A stretch of DNA of 57,946 bases, taken from positions 1 to 57,946 of the forward strand of contig PXRO01000029.1 of assembly GCA_003021685.1 (NCBI GenBank), written 5' to 3'. This DNA comes from Halobacteriales archaeon QS_4_62_28 (GTDB lineage: Archaea; Halobacteriota; Halobacteria; Halobacteriales; Haloarculaceae). Under the pieces are notes generated by a model. That model did no database searches and was not told the origin of the DNA. It was given only the letters and a program-made list of their open reading frames with translations. The position numbers were made by a program, and so were the translations under genes. Position 1 is the first letter of the stretch. The number at the start of each line of letters is the position of its first letter. Shown piece by piece: positions 33,817-42,461 of the stretch.

Positions 33817-33986
33817 GCCGCACCCATGTTGTGTAAGACTTGTGTATTCTGATTTTGGACATACTCGTTCCAGTGTCCGTGGAAAATCGAGAACGAGGCG
33901 TTTTCGAAGGCGAACATGTTTCGCGGCCGGCGCACGAACCGGAGAATCTCGCGCCGGAGCAGCGTCCGGAAGCCCACGCCTCTCAT
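33813..33986 (-). pseudogene. N-terminal relic of the native ABC-2 permease (57-codon frame, still coupled)
   Basis: ATG at 33986 overlaps the ATPase stop (ATGA), as expected for the original permease. The frame reads GFRTLLRREILRFVRRPRN, then jumps to FENASFSIFHGHWNEYV, which in the intact permease lies about 50 residues further on, and ends after 57 codons with TGA that overlaps the ATG of the intact copy. So the native gene lost internal sequence, and its start now forms a short coupled frame ahead of the new permease. Confidence 0.8.
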
Positions 33987-34942
33987 GCCTCGACCTCCAT
34001 CGCTACGTCGGTATCGCCGCCGTGGTCCTCGCGGGTCAGGTCGACGAACACCTCTTCGAGCGAGGCCCGGCGCACGTCCAGCGACGTGACAGTGTGGCCG
34101 TTTGCCTCCAGTTCTCGCATGACCGACGGTGCGACGGAACTCCCGCCAGCGGCAGTGACAAGTAACTGGCCGTCCTCGATGCGGGTGTTCTGGACGCCAT
34201 CGACGGTGAGCGTCGGCGGCGTCACCGACGGGTCGGCCAGTCCGATTTCGATAGTGTCGCTGCCCCGCGCCATCAGGTCGTCAGGCGTCGCCACCTCGAC
34301 CTTGCGCCCGTCGTCCATAATCGCCACGCGGTCACAGAGTCGCTCCGCCTCCTCGATGTAATGTGTCGTCAGCAGGATGGTCGTCCCCGCGTCGTTCATC
34401 CGGTTGATGATCTCCCAGAGGTCGCGGCGCAACTGCACATCGACGCCAGCAGTCGGCTCGTCGAGGATGAGCAGGTCCGGGTCGGAGACGAGGGCACGTG
34501 CGAGCATAAAGCGCCGCTTCATCCCGCCGGAGAGCCAGTCGAAGCGCGTGTCCCGTTTGTCCCAGATACCGACGGTCTTCAATGCGTCTTCGGCACGCTC
34601 GGTGGCCACATCACCCGGCACACCGTGGTAGCCGGCCTTGTGCTCCAGTACCTCGTGAATCGGAAAAAAGCGGTCGACGTTGTACTCTTGGGGCGCAAGT
34701 CCGATGGCGTTCCGGGCCTCGCGGTAGTCGGCTTCCACGTCGTGACCGAAGACGGTCGCTTCGCCGCCGTCGGCGTGGACGAGACCGACCAGCGTATTAA
34801 TGAACGTCGTCTTGCCGGCCCCGTTCGGGCCGAGCAGGCCGAAGAACTCGCCGGAGTCGACAGTCAGCGAGAGACCGTCGAGGGCCTGCACGTCGCCGTA
34901 GCGTTTCGTGAGATCACGGGCGCGAATCGCGGGCGCTGTCAT
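33983..34942 (-). CDS. ABC-2 exporter ATPase (DrrA/CcmA type)
   Basis: A 319-residue ATPase subunit. Walker A is GPNGAGKTT (about 38-46), the Q-loop IGLAPQEYNVD, the signature LSGGMKRRFMLARAL, Walker B LLILDEPTAGVD and the switch His in LLTTHYIEEAE. The C-terminal 90 residues form the extension common in antibiotic-export ATPases. It pairs with a permease encoded directly downstream. Substrate unknown. Confidence 0.94.
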   Translation of the reverse strand: MTAPAIRARDLTKRYGDVQALDGLSLTVDSGEFFGLLGPNGAGKTTFINTLVGLVHADGGEATVFGHDVEADYREARNAIGLAPQEYNVDRFFPIHEVLEHKAGYHGVPGDVATERAEDALKTVGIWDKRDTRFDWLSGGMKRRFMLARALVSDPDLLILDEPTAGVDVQLRRDLWEIINRMNDAGTTILLTTHYIEEAERLCDRVAIMDDGRKVEVATPDDLMARGSDTIEIGLADPSVTPPTLTVDGVQNTRIEDGQLLVTAAGGSSVAPSVMRELEANGHTVTSLDVRRASLEEVFVDLTREDHGGDTDVAMEVEA

Positions 34943-35050
34943 GACAGAACCGTGGTCGTCGAGGCGGTTAAGCGTCTTGAAACAACTGGTACAGTAGCAT
35001 TTGCAACCGATTGCTCATCTGATCGCACGCGAACGCGGAGAAACGACTAA

Positions 35051-35407
35051 TTAACCGAGACGCTCGCGGCTGATGCCGATGCCGGCCGGCGTGATGATGA
35101 GTTGATCGTCGTCTTTCTGGACGATGTCCCCGCCGACTTCGCTCGCGACGCGCTGTAACTCGTCGGTGATGTGTTCCATCGTCCGGTCTTGCGTGCTGTG
35201 GCGCGTGATGTCCGCGATGACGATGTCGCCGTCGTAGACGGCGTCTTTGATGTCGATCACGTCCTGTTTGTCACCGATTCGTGCGATCCGAACCTGAAAG
35301 TCCGAGTCGGCGGCAGCGCCGTCGAAGTCGTTGGCGTTCAATTCGACGTAGTCGTCCGTGACGCGAGACGACCCTGACTCGCCCAGGATCTTGCTCATTA
35401 GTCCCAT
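35051..35407 (-). CDS. sepF: Cell division protein SepF
   Basis: A 118-residue archaeal SepF, the membrane anchor for FtsZ rings in archaea lacking FtsA. The N-terminus MGLMSKILG forms the amphipathic membrane-binding helix, followed by a short linker (SSRVTDDYVELNANDFD) and the SepF core with DIKDAVYDGDIVIADI. MSKILG at 35398 is an alternative start, but the longer form keeps the helix. It is a single gene. Confidence 0.93.
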   Translation of the reverse strand: MGLMSKILGESGSSRVTDDYVELNANDFDGAAADSDFQVRIARIGDKQDVIDIKDAVYDGDIVIADITRHSTQDRTMEHITDELQRVASEVGGDIVQKDDDQLIITPAGIGISRERLG

Positions 35408-35517
35408 ACCTCTCTACCGGGTCGCTACCGATTTATGTGTTACGTCAGACGATCTTTTCTGTGTCGGCCGTGCATTCGCCGGTTGATACTTCACTCTCCG
35501 TGACATAGCGATACGCA

Positions 35518-36972
35518 ATGGGATCATCGCTGGAGCCGACCCGGACTGCCGTTGTGGCAGTCGTCGTCGTGCTTGCAGGCTGTTCCGGGGCCAGTCTCGT
35601 CGACAGTGTCGCGGATATCGAGACGGCATCGACAGCCACGCAGACACCAGTCGGAGCAGGTTCGGCCAACGGAACCCTCGAAGTCCACTTCATCAACGTC
35701 GGGCAGTCGGTGGGTACGCTCGTGGTCGCGCCCTCGGGCGAGACGATGCTGGTCGACACGGGCCACTACAGCACCGACGGCGCGTACGTCCTGCAGTATC
35801 TCCGGGCCCACGGTATCGAGCGTCTCGACCACCTCGTCGTGACTCACGGCGACGCAGACCACATCGGCGGTAACGCCGCACTCATCGAGTACTACGAGAC
35901 CGAAGCCGACGGCATCGGTGCGGTGTACGATCCGGGTATCGCAGCGAGCACACAGACCTACGCCGAGTACCTCGATGCAGTCGAAGAACACGGCGTGACC
36001 GTATACGAGACCCGCGAGGGCGACCGCCTGGATTTCGCCGGCGTCGACGTACAGGTGCTCGGTCCACCAGACCCATACATCGAGGACCGGGCGCGCAACG
36101 AGAACAGTATCGTCCTCAGACTCTCCCACGGCCAGACGAGTTTCATGCTGACAGGTGACGCCGAGGACGATCAGGAGGCGTACCTCGTCTCCGAGTACGG
36201 CCAGCGACTGAACGCGACGGTCCTGAAAGCGGGCCACCACGGCTCCGCGAGTTCGACCAGCGAGCAGTTGCTGGACGCGGTCGGACCGGAGACGGTCGTG
36301 GTATCGAGCGCCTACGAGTCACAGTATGGGCATCCCACTGACGAGGTGCTAAACCGTCTCCACGACAGGTCGATTCCGACCTACTGGACGGCGACACACG
36401 GGAACGTCGTGTTCGTCAGCGACGGTGAGGGAGTGTCGGTCCGAACCCAGCAGTCGGCACCCACGGATCCGCGCTCGCTCCGTGACGGCGAACCCATCAC
36501 GCCGGGGGCGAGTGGCGAGGTGACAGAGCGGGCGCGAATCGGCGGCGGCGCTGTCCAGACACCGGAGACGGCCATCGCGACGGACGGCGGAACCGCAACC
36601 GATCCCGGCAGTGGGAGTGACGACGGGACCCCGTCGGCGGATACACTCGTCGTCGAGCGGATCAACGCCGACGCTGCCGGCGACGACCGGGAGAACCTCG
36701 ACGACGAGTACATCGTGTTCGGAAACAGCGGCGACGAAACGCTGGACCTCTCGGAGTGGGCCGTCGAGGACGAGGTCGGCAAAACGTATCGGTTCCCCGA
36801 GGGAACGACGCTCGCACCCGGCGACAGTGTGACACTACACACCGGGAGCGGGACGGACACGGAGACGGATCTGTACTGGGGGAACGGGTCGCCGGTCTGG
36901 AACAACGGCGGTGACACGGTACTCGTGCGCAATCCCCAAGGTGGTATCGTCCATCAGGAGACGTACGAATGA
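35518..36972 (+). CDS. Exported ComEC-like MBL-fold lipoprotein with a lamin-tail domain
   Basis: A 484-residue exported protein. The N-terminus carries a hydrophobic stretch and lipobox VLAGC. An MBL domain (about 55-300) similar to the ComEC/Rec2 nuclease domain follows, with HFINVGQ, THGDADHIGG, LTGDAEDDQE and KAGHHGSASS. After a Thr/Gly/Asp-rich linker, a C-terminal lamin-tail domain (about 380-484) carries DDEYIVFGNSGDETLDLSEW. Extracellular DNA or nucleotide processing is plausible. The stop overlaps the next gene by ATGA. Confidence 0.88.
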   Translation: MGSSLEPTRTAVVAVVVVLAGCSGASLVDSVADIETASTATQTPVGAGSANGTLEVHFINVGQSVGTLVVAPSGETMLVDTGHYSTDGAYVLQYLRAHGIERLDHLVVTHGDADHIGGNAALIEYYETEADGIGAVYDPGIAASTQTYAEYLDAVEEHGVTVYETREGDRLDFAGVDVQVLGPPDPYIEDRARNENSIVLRLSHGQTSFMLTGDAEDDQEAYLVSEYGQRLNATVLKAGHHGSASSTSEQLLDAVGPETVVVSSAYESQYGHPTDEVLNRLHDRSIPTYWTATHGNVVFVSDGEGVSVRTQQSAPTDPRSLRDGEPITPGASGEVTERARIGGGAVQTPETAIATDGGTATDPGSGSDDGTPSADTLVVERINADAAGDDRENLDDEYIVFGNSGDETLDLSEWAVEDEVGKTYRFPEGTTLAPGDSVTLHTGSGTDTETDLYWGNGSPVWNNGGDTVLVRNPQGGIVHQETYE

Positions 36973-37268
36973 CCGACCTCGAAGACGGAACGTACACGGC
37001 CGTCGTGGATTCGATCGAGGACGGACTTGCAACCGTCTTCTTCGAGCGCGACAGCGAGGACGTCGGGAGCCAGGTGCTCGACGCGACAGCGCTGCCCGAG
37101 GCGGGACGCCACGCAGACGCCATCCTGTCGGTGACGGTCACCGACGGAGACGTAGTCGAGTGGGAGTACGACGAGGAGCGGGCCGAGGAGCGAAAAACGG
37201 CGGCACAGAGCCGCTTCGACCGCCTCTCGCGGCGACCGCCGAAAAAGGACGAGAACACCGACCGATGA
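36969..37268 (+). CDS. DUF3006-like small protein
   Basis: A 99-residue protein starting MTDLEDGTYTAVVDSIEDGLATVFFE, the beta-strand pattern of DUF3006, ending in a basic tail with RFDRLSRRPPKK. DUF3006 genes commonly follow ComEC/MBL-type genes, as here (ATGA overlap with the upstream gene). It overlaps the next gene in the same way. Function unknown; the coupling suggests it partners the MBL protein. Confidence 0.8.
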   Translation: MTDLEDGTYTAVVDSIEDGLATVFFERDSEDVGSQVLDATALPEAGRHADAILSVTVTDGDVVEWEYDEERAEERKTAAQSRFDRLSRRPPKKDENTDR

Positions 37269-37981
37269 CGTTCAGCCTCTGTGCTCGGGAGTCGTACACT
37301 GACGAGGGCGACGAACAGACTCGCTTCGGCGTGGCGGTCACGACGAGACTGGCGGCCGTCGGAACGCTGTGTCCGTTCATCAGCGAGAACGGGGCCGTCG
37401 CGACCCAGAGCGTCGTCAACGTCGACCTCGGCCGGCGCGGGATCGAGTACATCGACGACGGACTGGCAGTCGTGGACGCACTGGAGGCCCTGCTAAACGC
37501 CGACGGGGGCGCGCCCGAGCGGCAGTTACACGGCGTCGATTCGGACGGCGAGTTCGCCTTCTCCGGCGAGGAGTGTGGCGAGTGGTTCGGCCACGAAGTC
37601 GGGGACACCTACACTGTCGCCGGCAATCTCCTGACGGGCCCGGACGTGATCACGGCGACCGCAGCAGCGTACGAGGACAGCAAAGACGGCGACGCGCCGC
37701 TTGCCAAGCGATTGATCGGCGCGCTGGCGGCGGGCCACGAGGAAGGGGGCGACAAACGGACGGAGTTGCACGTTCAAAGCGCCGCGCTCCTCGTCGAAAC
37801 CACCGAAGATCGACCGGCAGAACCGTACTACAACGACCTCCGGGTCGACGCGACGGAGACGCCGATCAGCGATTTGCGGGATACCTACGCGCTGGCCCGC
37901 GAGAGCTACGAGCAGTCCCTGGAGCGGTACGAGGAGGGTGACGAGAAACAGAGCAGCGGCGGCGAGGGCGACGCTTCGTAG
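37265..37981 (+). CDS. DUF1028 family (Ntn-hydrolase-like) protein
   Basis: A 238-residue protein beginning MTFSLCARE, with FGVAVTTRLAAVGTLCPFI and ATQSVVNVDLGRRG, as in the DUF1028 family, which has an Ntn-hydrolase-like fold of unproven activity. The N-terminal Met is followed by Thr, the residue that acts as nucleophile in Ntn hydrolases, which fits that fold. It is the third gene of an ATGA-coupled chain. The tail (GDEKQSSGGEGDAS) is low complexity. Confidence 0.85.
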   Translation: MTFSLCARESYTDEGDEQTRFGVAVTTRLAAVGTLCPFISENGAVATQSVVNVDLGRRGIEYIDDGLAVVDALEALLNADGGAPERQLHGVDSDGEFAFSGEECGEWFGHEVGDTYTVAGNLLTGPDVITATAAAYEDSKDGDAPLAKRLIGALAAGHEEGGDKRTELHVQSAALLVETTEDRPAEPYYNDLRVDATETPISDLRDTYALARESYEQSLERYEEGDEKQSSGGEGDAS

Positions 37982-38040
37982 CGCCACAGTAACAGTGGCA
38001 GCGCCCGCATGCGGGAAAGCGAACGGCGAGAATCGCTCGG

Positions 38041-38709
38041 TCAGTCGTCGGAGTGGGCCTGCTCGAACGGACGTGGCGGGAGCAGCAGGTCTTCGAGGTC
38101 GGGCATGTGCTTGACGTTGTAGAGGATCTTCAGTTCGTCCGTCGTCGGGATGCCGTTACACGACAACTGGAAGCCGCGCTCGACCATCTCGCTGGGCAGG
38201 ACGTGATCGACCCGGGTCGTCAGTTCGCCCTCCAGGACGACGACGGCACAGTTGGCACACGCACCGCCACGGCAGGCGAAGGGCCACGCGAAATCGTTGC
38301 GCTCGGCGGCTTCCAGCACCGATTCGCGGGGAAGCACGTGAAACGAGCCGAAATCTTCCTCGTCGAGGCCAGCGTCGGCGGCCGTCTCGAAGAGGGCCGC
38401 GTCGTCGGCGTCCCACCCGTGGTCGTCGAGCACCTCGTAGTTGAGGTAGTCGACGCGGGGATGGATCGGTGGCTCTGGCTGGTCCGTCTCGGAATCGCCA
38501 GTGTCCGGGCCATCCGCGTACCCTGCCCGCGTCTCACCGTCCCACTGCTCCGAAAGGGCCTCCTCGTACGCGGCCCGCACCGACTGGAACGCCTCGACCG
38601 ATCCCCCGTGGTCCGGGTGAACCTCCTTGATCCGGGCCCGGTACGCTCGCTCGATTGCTTCTTCGTCTGCATCTGGCTCGATATCGAGAATCTCGAACGG
38701 GGACTCCAC
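38041..38709 (-). CDS. J-domain-[2Fe-2S] ferredoxin fusion
   Basis: A 222-residue protein. Residues 1-60 form a J domain (ESPFEILDIEPDADEEAIERA) with an intact HPD motif in KEVHPDHGG. A linker of about 25 acidic/proline residues leads to a plant-type ferredoxin domain (about 85-210) closely like haloarchaeal ferredoxins: YLNYEVLDDHGWD, then CRGGACANC and a distant Cys in QLSCNG as cluster ligands. I choose the GTG at 38709, where the J domain begins and a TATA-like CTTTATT lies about 25 bases upstream; ATG 38730 is the alternative. The fusion suggests redox coupling with a Hsp70-type chaperone or cluster assembly. Confidence 0.88.
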   Translation of the reverse strand: MESPFEILDIEPDADEEAIERAYRARIKEVHPDHGGSVEAFQSVRAAYEEALSEQWDGETRAGYADGPDTGDSETDQPEPPIHPRVDYLNYEVLDDHGWDADDAALFETAADAGLDEEDFGSFHVLPRESVLEAAERNDFAWPFACRGGACANCAVVVLEGELTTRVDHVLPSEMVERGFQLSCNGIPTTDELKILYNVKHMPDLEDLLLPPRPFEQAHSDD

Positions 38710-38732
38710 GCGCGAGACTAGGGAAATCAAGA

Positions 38733-38740
38733 GAATAAAG
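38733..38740 (-). promoter_or_regulatory. TATA-like element of the J-domain-ferredoxin gene
   Basis: The sequence on the minus strand reads CTTTATTC, about 24-31 bases before GTG 38709, matching leaderless promoter spacing. Confidence 0.45.
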
Positions 38741-38849
38741 GTTTGCCTCGGGCGATCCGGCGTGGTTCGTCCAGTCGTTCCTGCCCGTCACGTGCTTGCC
38801 CACCGCCGGCAGTGCGTGCCGGGGACTGTGACGAGTGTGCCGACCGCGC

Positions 38850-39359
38850 TCACGCCGAGAACTCGAAGAGGTCGTCCCCGACGTGGTGGATCGACTCGAC
38901 GACCTTCCCGGAGTCGCCGACCATGTCGTCGCCCCTGGTTTTCGCGCGGCCGACAGCGAGGAACTTGCCGTGGGACTCCTCGTTGATGGCGACCAGGTCA
39001 CCGGCCTCGATATCGTCGTCGGCCTCGGTGATCCCCGGTCGCATGATGTCTGCACCGTCCGAGACGAAAGAGACCGCACCGCCGTCGACGGTGACGACGT
39101 GTTTCTCGGGCGGGTAGGCGTTGAGTCCCTGGACCGTGAGGAACGGTTCTGCCGATGCGGCGTCGCCGCTCTGGCCCTCGCTCTCGACATACAGAACGAA
39201 CGGGTCGCCGTCGACGAGGACGACGTTCCAGTCGCTGTCGTCGAACTCGACCTTCTCGAAACTGTCGGCGTCCAGTTCGACCCCGAGATTCTCGGCCACT
39301 GCCTGCTCGATTGCGTCGATGTCGTCGGCCCGGAGATGGTGGCGCGACTTGACGTTCAT
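38850..39359 (-). CDS. PUA-domain RNA-binding protein
   Basis: A 169-residue archaeal PUA protein. The N-terminal alpha/beta domain is followed by a C-terminal PUA domain (about 85-165): TVDGGAVSFVSDGADIMRPGI, then GDLVAINEESHGKFLAVGRA. The family is close to MCTS1/Tma20-like translation factors, and a role with tRNA or ribosome is likely. The start MNVKSRHHL fits homologues. Confidence 0.9.
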   Translation of the reverse strand: MNVKSRHHLRADDIDAIEQAVAENLGVELDADSFEKVEFDDSDWNVVLVDGDPFVLYVESEGQSGDAASAEPFLTVQGLNAYPPEKHVVTVDGGAVSFVSDGADIMRPGITEADDDIEAGDLVAINEESHGKFLAVGRAKTRGDDMVGDSGKVVESIHHVGDDLFEFSA

Positions 39360-39459
39360 ACCCGGCAGGTCACACGGCCCGGAGATAAATCGACCGTTCC
39401 CGTGCGCCCACGAACTCTGTCCGGCGGTCGGCCTCGGACTCCTCGAACAGTCGCCGATC

Positions 39460-39693
39460 GTGGGCTTCTACGAGGACCACGGGATCACGCTCTCTGAGCG
39501 GCCCTACTGGCGCTTGCCGTGGTGTGTCGACGACCACCCAGTGACAGTGCTAGACGAGGATCCCTGGCGACTCCGGGTCGACATCGACCACGGCGGCGAC
39601 CGCCTGGAGGTCGTCGTCGACGGCGACCTCGCCATCGTCGAGACGACACGCGACACAGTCGAGGGGTCAGCACGCAACGTCGCAGGCGAGTAG
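39460..39693 (+). CDS. Short acidic hypothetical protein
   Basis: A 77-residue protein read from the GTG at 39460: GFYEDHGITLSERPYWRLPWCV, then a beta-rich segment with PWRLRVDIDHGGDRLEVVVD. The acidic composition and codon use are haloarchaeal. The frame stays open upstream, so the start is uncertain; a TATA-like GATAAAT at about 39384-39390 suggests transcription starts near 39410. I do not recognise the family. Confidence 0.5.
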   Translation: MGFYEDHGITLSERPYWRLPWCVDDHPVTVLDEDPWRLRVDIDHGGDRLEVVVDGDLAIVETTRDTVEGSARNVAGE

Positions 39694-39890
39694 TCCGGAT
39701 GGACGCGACACGCTCCCTCGCCTCCAGCAGGCCCACGTCCGGCCTTCGAGACGCTGGCGATCACCGGCGACCCGGTTGTCACGATGAGAATCGGGCGAGG
39801 CCACAGGCGACTGTCGGCCGAGGGGTTCTCGGAGACGGTTGACGGCGAGCGAAGCGAGCGGTCGGTCGTGTTACATCGCCGTCGCCGGGT
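39694..39890. other. Intergenic region without a recognised gene
   Basis: No open frame is convincing; a stretch reading AFETLAITGDPVVTM on the plus strand looks faintly protein-like but has no start or end that makes sense. Confidence 0.35.
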
Positions 39891-40355
39891 CTACCAGTCG
39901 AAATCCCGGTGAATCTGGCGTCCCGCCTCGTTCAACACCGGACCAATGACAGCAGTGACGCCGTCGAGAATCTCCGCCGACCGGACCGACAGCTCGCCGC
40001 CGGTCAATGCCGCGAGTTCGTCGCTCCCGACGCTGTAGACGACGCGTGCGAACCCGGCGCTGGCCATGCCACCGGCACACATCGGGCACGGTTCTGTGCT
40101 CGTGTACATGACTGTCTCGGCGCGTTCGTCCGGATCGAGTTCCCGGCATGCACGATACGCGAGATGGAGTTCTGGATGGCGGCGGATGTCGTTTTCCGTA
40201 AGTACGCGGTTCGACTCGCTCATGACGACCGAATCGTCCCGGACGAGCACGCTCCCGAACGGCCGGTCACCCCGGTCGGCGGCCTCGCGAGCGAGCGCCA
40301 GGGCCGTGCGCATATGCGATTCGTGGTCGAAGTCGTCGATGGTCGCGTCAGGCAC
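39891..40355 (-). CDS. Nucleoside/base deaminase of the CDA superfamily
   Basis: A 154-residue zinc deaminase. The first zinc motif is HPELHLAYRA (H-P-E, a variant of the usual H-A-E) and the second is EPCPMCAGG. These fit the guanine/cytosine-deaminase and tRNA-specific-type family; the substrate is not predictable from sequence. I start at GTG 40355, since a TATA-like element (GATAAA, 40381-40386, read on the minus strand as TTTATC) lies about 30 bases upstream; the ATG at 40463 would add non-conserved residues. Confidence 0.88.
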   Translation of the reverse strand: MPDATIDDFDHESHMRTALALAREAADRGDRPFGSVLVRDDSVVMSESNRVLTENDIRRHPELHLAYRACRELDPDERAETVMYTSTEPCPMCAGGMASAGFARVVYSVGSDELAALTGGELSVRSAEILDGVTAVIGPVLNEAGRQIHRDFDW

Positions 40356-40398
40356 GCCTACACAGTGAGCCGGACAGTTTGATAAACCGTGTGGCTGA

Positions 40399-40545
40399 CA
40401 CGACCGGCCACGTTCCGACGACGAGTTCACCCCCGAATCCGGTGACGAGTCGGTGACACTCACGCCGCCGGGGCGCGTCGAGTCCGAAGTCGAACTGGAA
40501 TGGGACGAAGACGCAGTCGATACTGGTGACCGCTCTATCGAGTGA
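40399..40545 (+). pseudogene. C-terminal remnant resembling an amphi-Trp domain protein
   Basis: The open frame between TGA 40396-40398 and TGA 40543-40545 translates to an acidic peptide with ESGDESVTLTPPGRVESEVE and LEWDEDAVD, reminiscent of the C-terminus of small haloarchaeal amphi-Trp domain proteins. No start codon gives a complete domain, so it looks like the end of a gene whose beginning has been lost. A GTG at about 40453 could start a 30-residue peptide. Confidence 0.4.
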
Positions 40546-40631
40546 ACCAGATTCGTTTTGCATCGATACAGCGCCAGGCGCTGTACTTCGGTCCGGACAA
40601 ACGTGAAGGGGACGCCGGCCGACGCTTAGCC

Positions 40632-41360
40632 ATGGCCACTGCAATCCAGTTGTACACGCTCCGTGATCTGGACGTTCCCGTTCCCGAACTCCTGCATCGG
40701 GTCGCCGAGGCTGGCTTCGACGGCGTCGAGTACGCCTATCGCGTACCCGAGGCAGACCCCGGGGCTATACAAGCGGCCCTCGACGAGACGGGGCTGGCGG
40801 TGCCAAGCGCCCACGTCCCCATCGACGACCTCGAAAACGACCAGGCGGCGACAGTCGAGCAGTACCGCGACCTGCGTGCCGAGCGCCTCGTGGTGCCGCG
40901 GCTCGACAGCGACCACTTCGACTCGGTCGCTTCGGTCCGGGAGGTCGCCCAGCGCCTCGACACGCTGGCCGACGAACTCGCAGCACACGACTACCCGCTC
41001 CTGTATCACAACCACGGCGCCGAGTTTACAGATCTGGACGGGACGACGGCGTTCGCGGAACTCGTTGCTGCGACTGACAGCGTTGCCTTCGAACTCGACG
41101 TTGGACTGGCGGCGTACGCCGGCGCGGATCCGGCGACGGTGATCGAACGGTACGGCGACCGGATCGAACTGGTCCACTGCACCGACACCCGCCTCGCGGC
41201 CGACGAACCGGCCCACGCCACCTTCGGCACCGGTGACGTGGACTACGAGCCGGTGTTCGCGGCAATCGAGGCCGCCGACATCGAGTGGCGGATCTACGAG
41301 AACGGGTCTCAGGACGACCCCGAGGCAGAACTCGAGCACGCGAGCGAGCAGTTCGTGTGA
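40632..41360 (+). CDS. Sugar phosphate isomerase/epimerase (xylose isomerase-like TIM barrel)
   Basis: A 242-residue TIM-barrel protein of the AP-endonuclease-2/xylose-isomerase-like family. It begins MATAIQLYTLRDLDVP and has YHNHGAEF, FELDVGLAAYAG, LVHCTDTR and IYENGSQ, with His, Glu and Asp residues expected to bind a metal ion. Upstream in-frame residues are not conserved, so I start at ATG 40632. It stands alone; the substrate is unknown. Confidence 0.88.
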   Translation: MATAIQLYTLRDLDVPVPELLHRVAEAGFDGVEYAYRVPEADPGAIQAALDETGLAVPSAHVPIDDLENDQAATVEQYRDLRAERLVVPRLDSDHFDSVASVREVAQRLDTLADELAAHDYPLLYHNHGAEFTDLDGTTAFAELVAATDSVAFELDVGLAAYAGADPATVIERYGDRIELVHCTDTRLAADEPAHATFGTGDVDYEPVFAAIEAADIEWRIYENGSQDDPEAELEHASEQFV

Positions 41361-41369
41361 GCGAGGCCG

Positions 41370-42332
41370 CTACACCGCCGCGAGGCCACGTGGCACCTGC
41401 TGGTACTCGCCAGGCCAGGCGATGTCGAGACCGTCCCACTGCTGGCCGGTCGGACTCGTGAACACGCCGTGGTTGGTCAGCGCATAGAACTGACCGTCTC
41501 GGGCGGCGAGGACGGGGCGAGCCATTCCCTCGGGACCGGGAAGGCCGGCCATCCCGCGTTCCCACTCGCCACCGGTCCAGCGGTAGACGGCGGACTGCCC
41601 GTTCGTCGAGTGGGCCGAGCGGGGGCCGGTCGCGGCAGAGACGACGACGTCGTCCGGTTCCGAACCGACCGCGAGCCCCCAGACGTAGCGGTGTTCGAGA
41701 CCGGACTGGGGATGCCGCCAGGTGTCGCCGCCGTCGGTCGATTCGGCGTAGCCGTCGCCGGCGGCGGTGTAGACTCGCCCCGGCGCGTCGGGATGGGTTG
41801 CCAGCGTGTGGTTGTCCCGGCGCGCGCCCGTCGGGTGGTCCTGCCACGTCTCGCCGCTGTCGTCGGTCCGGACGAACGCGCCGGCCTCGATAGCGACGTA
41901 GAGTCGCCCCTGCTCGTGTGGGTCGACCGCCAGCCAGCGGACGTGGTGAGTGTGGGGCCGGGGCGGGAACGACCACCGGGGCGCCGAGGGAAGGTCCTGC
42001 AACCCCGGTCGTTCGGTCCAGGTGTCACCGCCGTCGGTCGACCGATACACGCGGGACGGTTCGGTACCGGCCCACACCACGTCCGGGTCGTGGGGACTGA
42101 CCGCGACGGCTGTCACGCGGTCGTCGGTCCCAAGCGTCGTCGCCCAGCTCTCCCCGCCGTCGGTGCTGTAGGCGAGGCCCTCGGAGACAGTGCCGACGAA
42201 CACTCGCTCCGGACGGGTTGGCGCGGCCGCGACACATTCGAGCGAGTCACCGACAGGGCACTCGTTGGCGAGCCAGTCGGCCTCACGGACGACGAGCAAG
42301 CGGTCGTCGAGTGCGCAGTAGAGGGTGTGCAT
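41370..42332 (-). CDS. BNR/Asp-box beta-propeller protein (YCF48/sortilin-like)
   Basis: A 320-residue protein made of repeated Asp-box motifs: STDGGESW, STDGGDTW, TDDSGETW and STDGGDTW again, each preceded by a short beta sheet. This is the beta-propeller seen in sialidase-like, YCF48 and VPS10 proteins. No signal peptide is visible, and catalytic sialidase residues cannot be assigned. It converges on the sugar isomerase gene. Function unknown; the fold suggests binding rather than catalysis. Confidence 0.82.
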   Translation of the reverse strand: MHTLYCALDDRLLVVREADWLANECPVGDSLECVAAAPTRPERVFVGTVSEGLAYSTDGGESWATTLGTDDRVTAVAVSPHDPDVVWAGTEPSRVYRSTDGGDTWTERPGLQDLPSAPRWSFPPRPHTHHVRWLAVDPHEQGRLYVAIEAGAFVRTDDSGETWQDHPTGARRDNHTLATHPDAPGRVYTAAGDGYAESTDGGDTWRHPQSGLEHRYVWGLAVGSEPDDVVVSAATGPRSAHSTNGQSAVYRWTGGEWERGMAGLPGPEGMARPVLAARDGQFYALTNHGVFTSPTGQQWDGLDIAWPGEYQQVPRGLAAV

Positions 42333-42461
42333 ACGGGACAGTACGGCCCGGGTGACATTAACCTATCACGGCCAACAGGTCGCACTGCCGGCAGTATCAC
42401 TCCTCCGGCGGTTGACGTATCTATCCCGGGTTCGGGTGCCGTCCGGATAGCCCGGTCGGTT

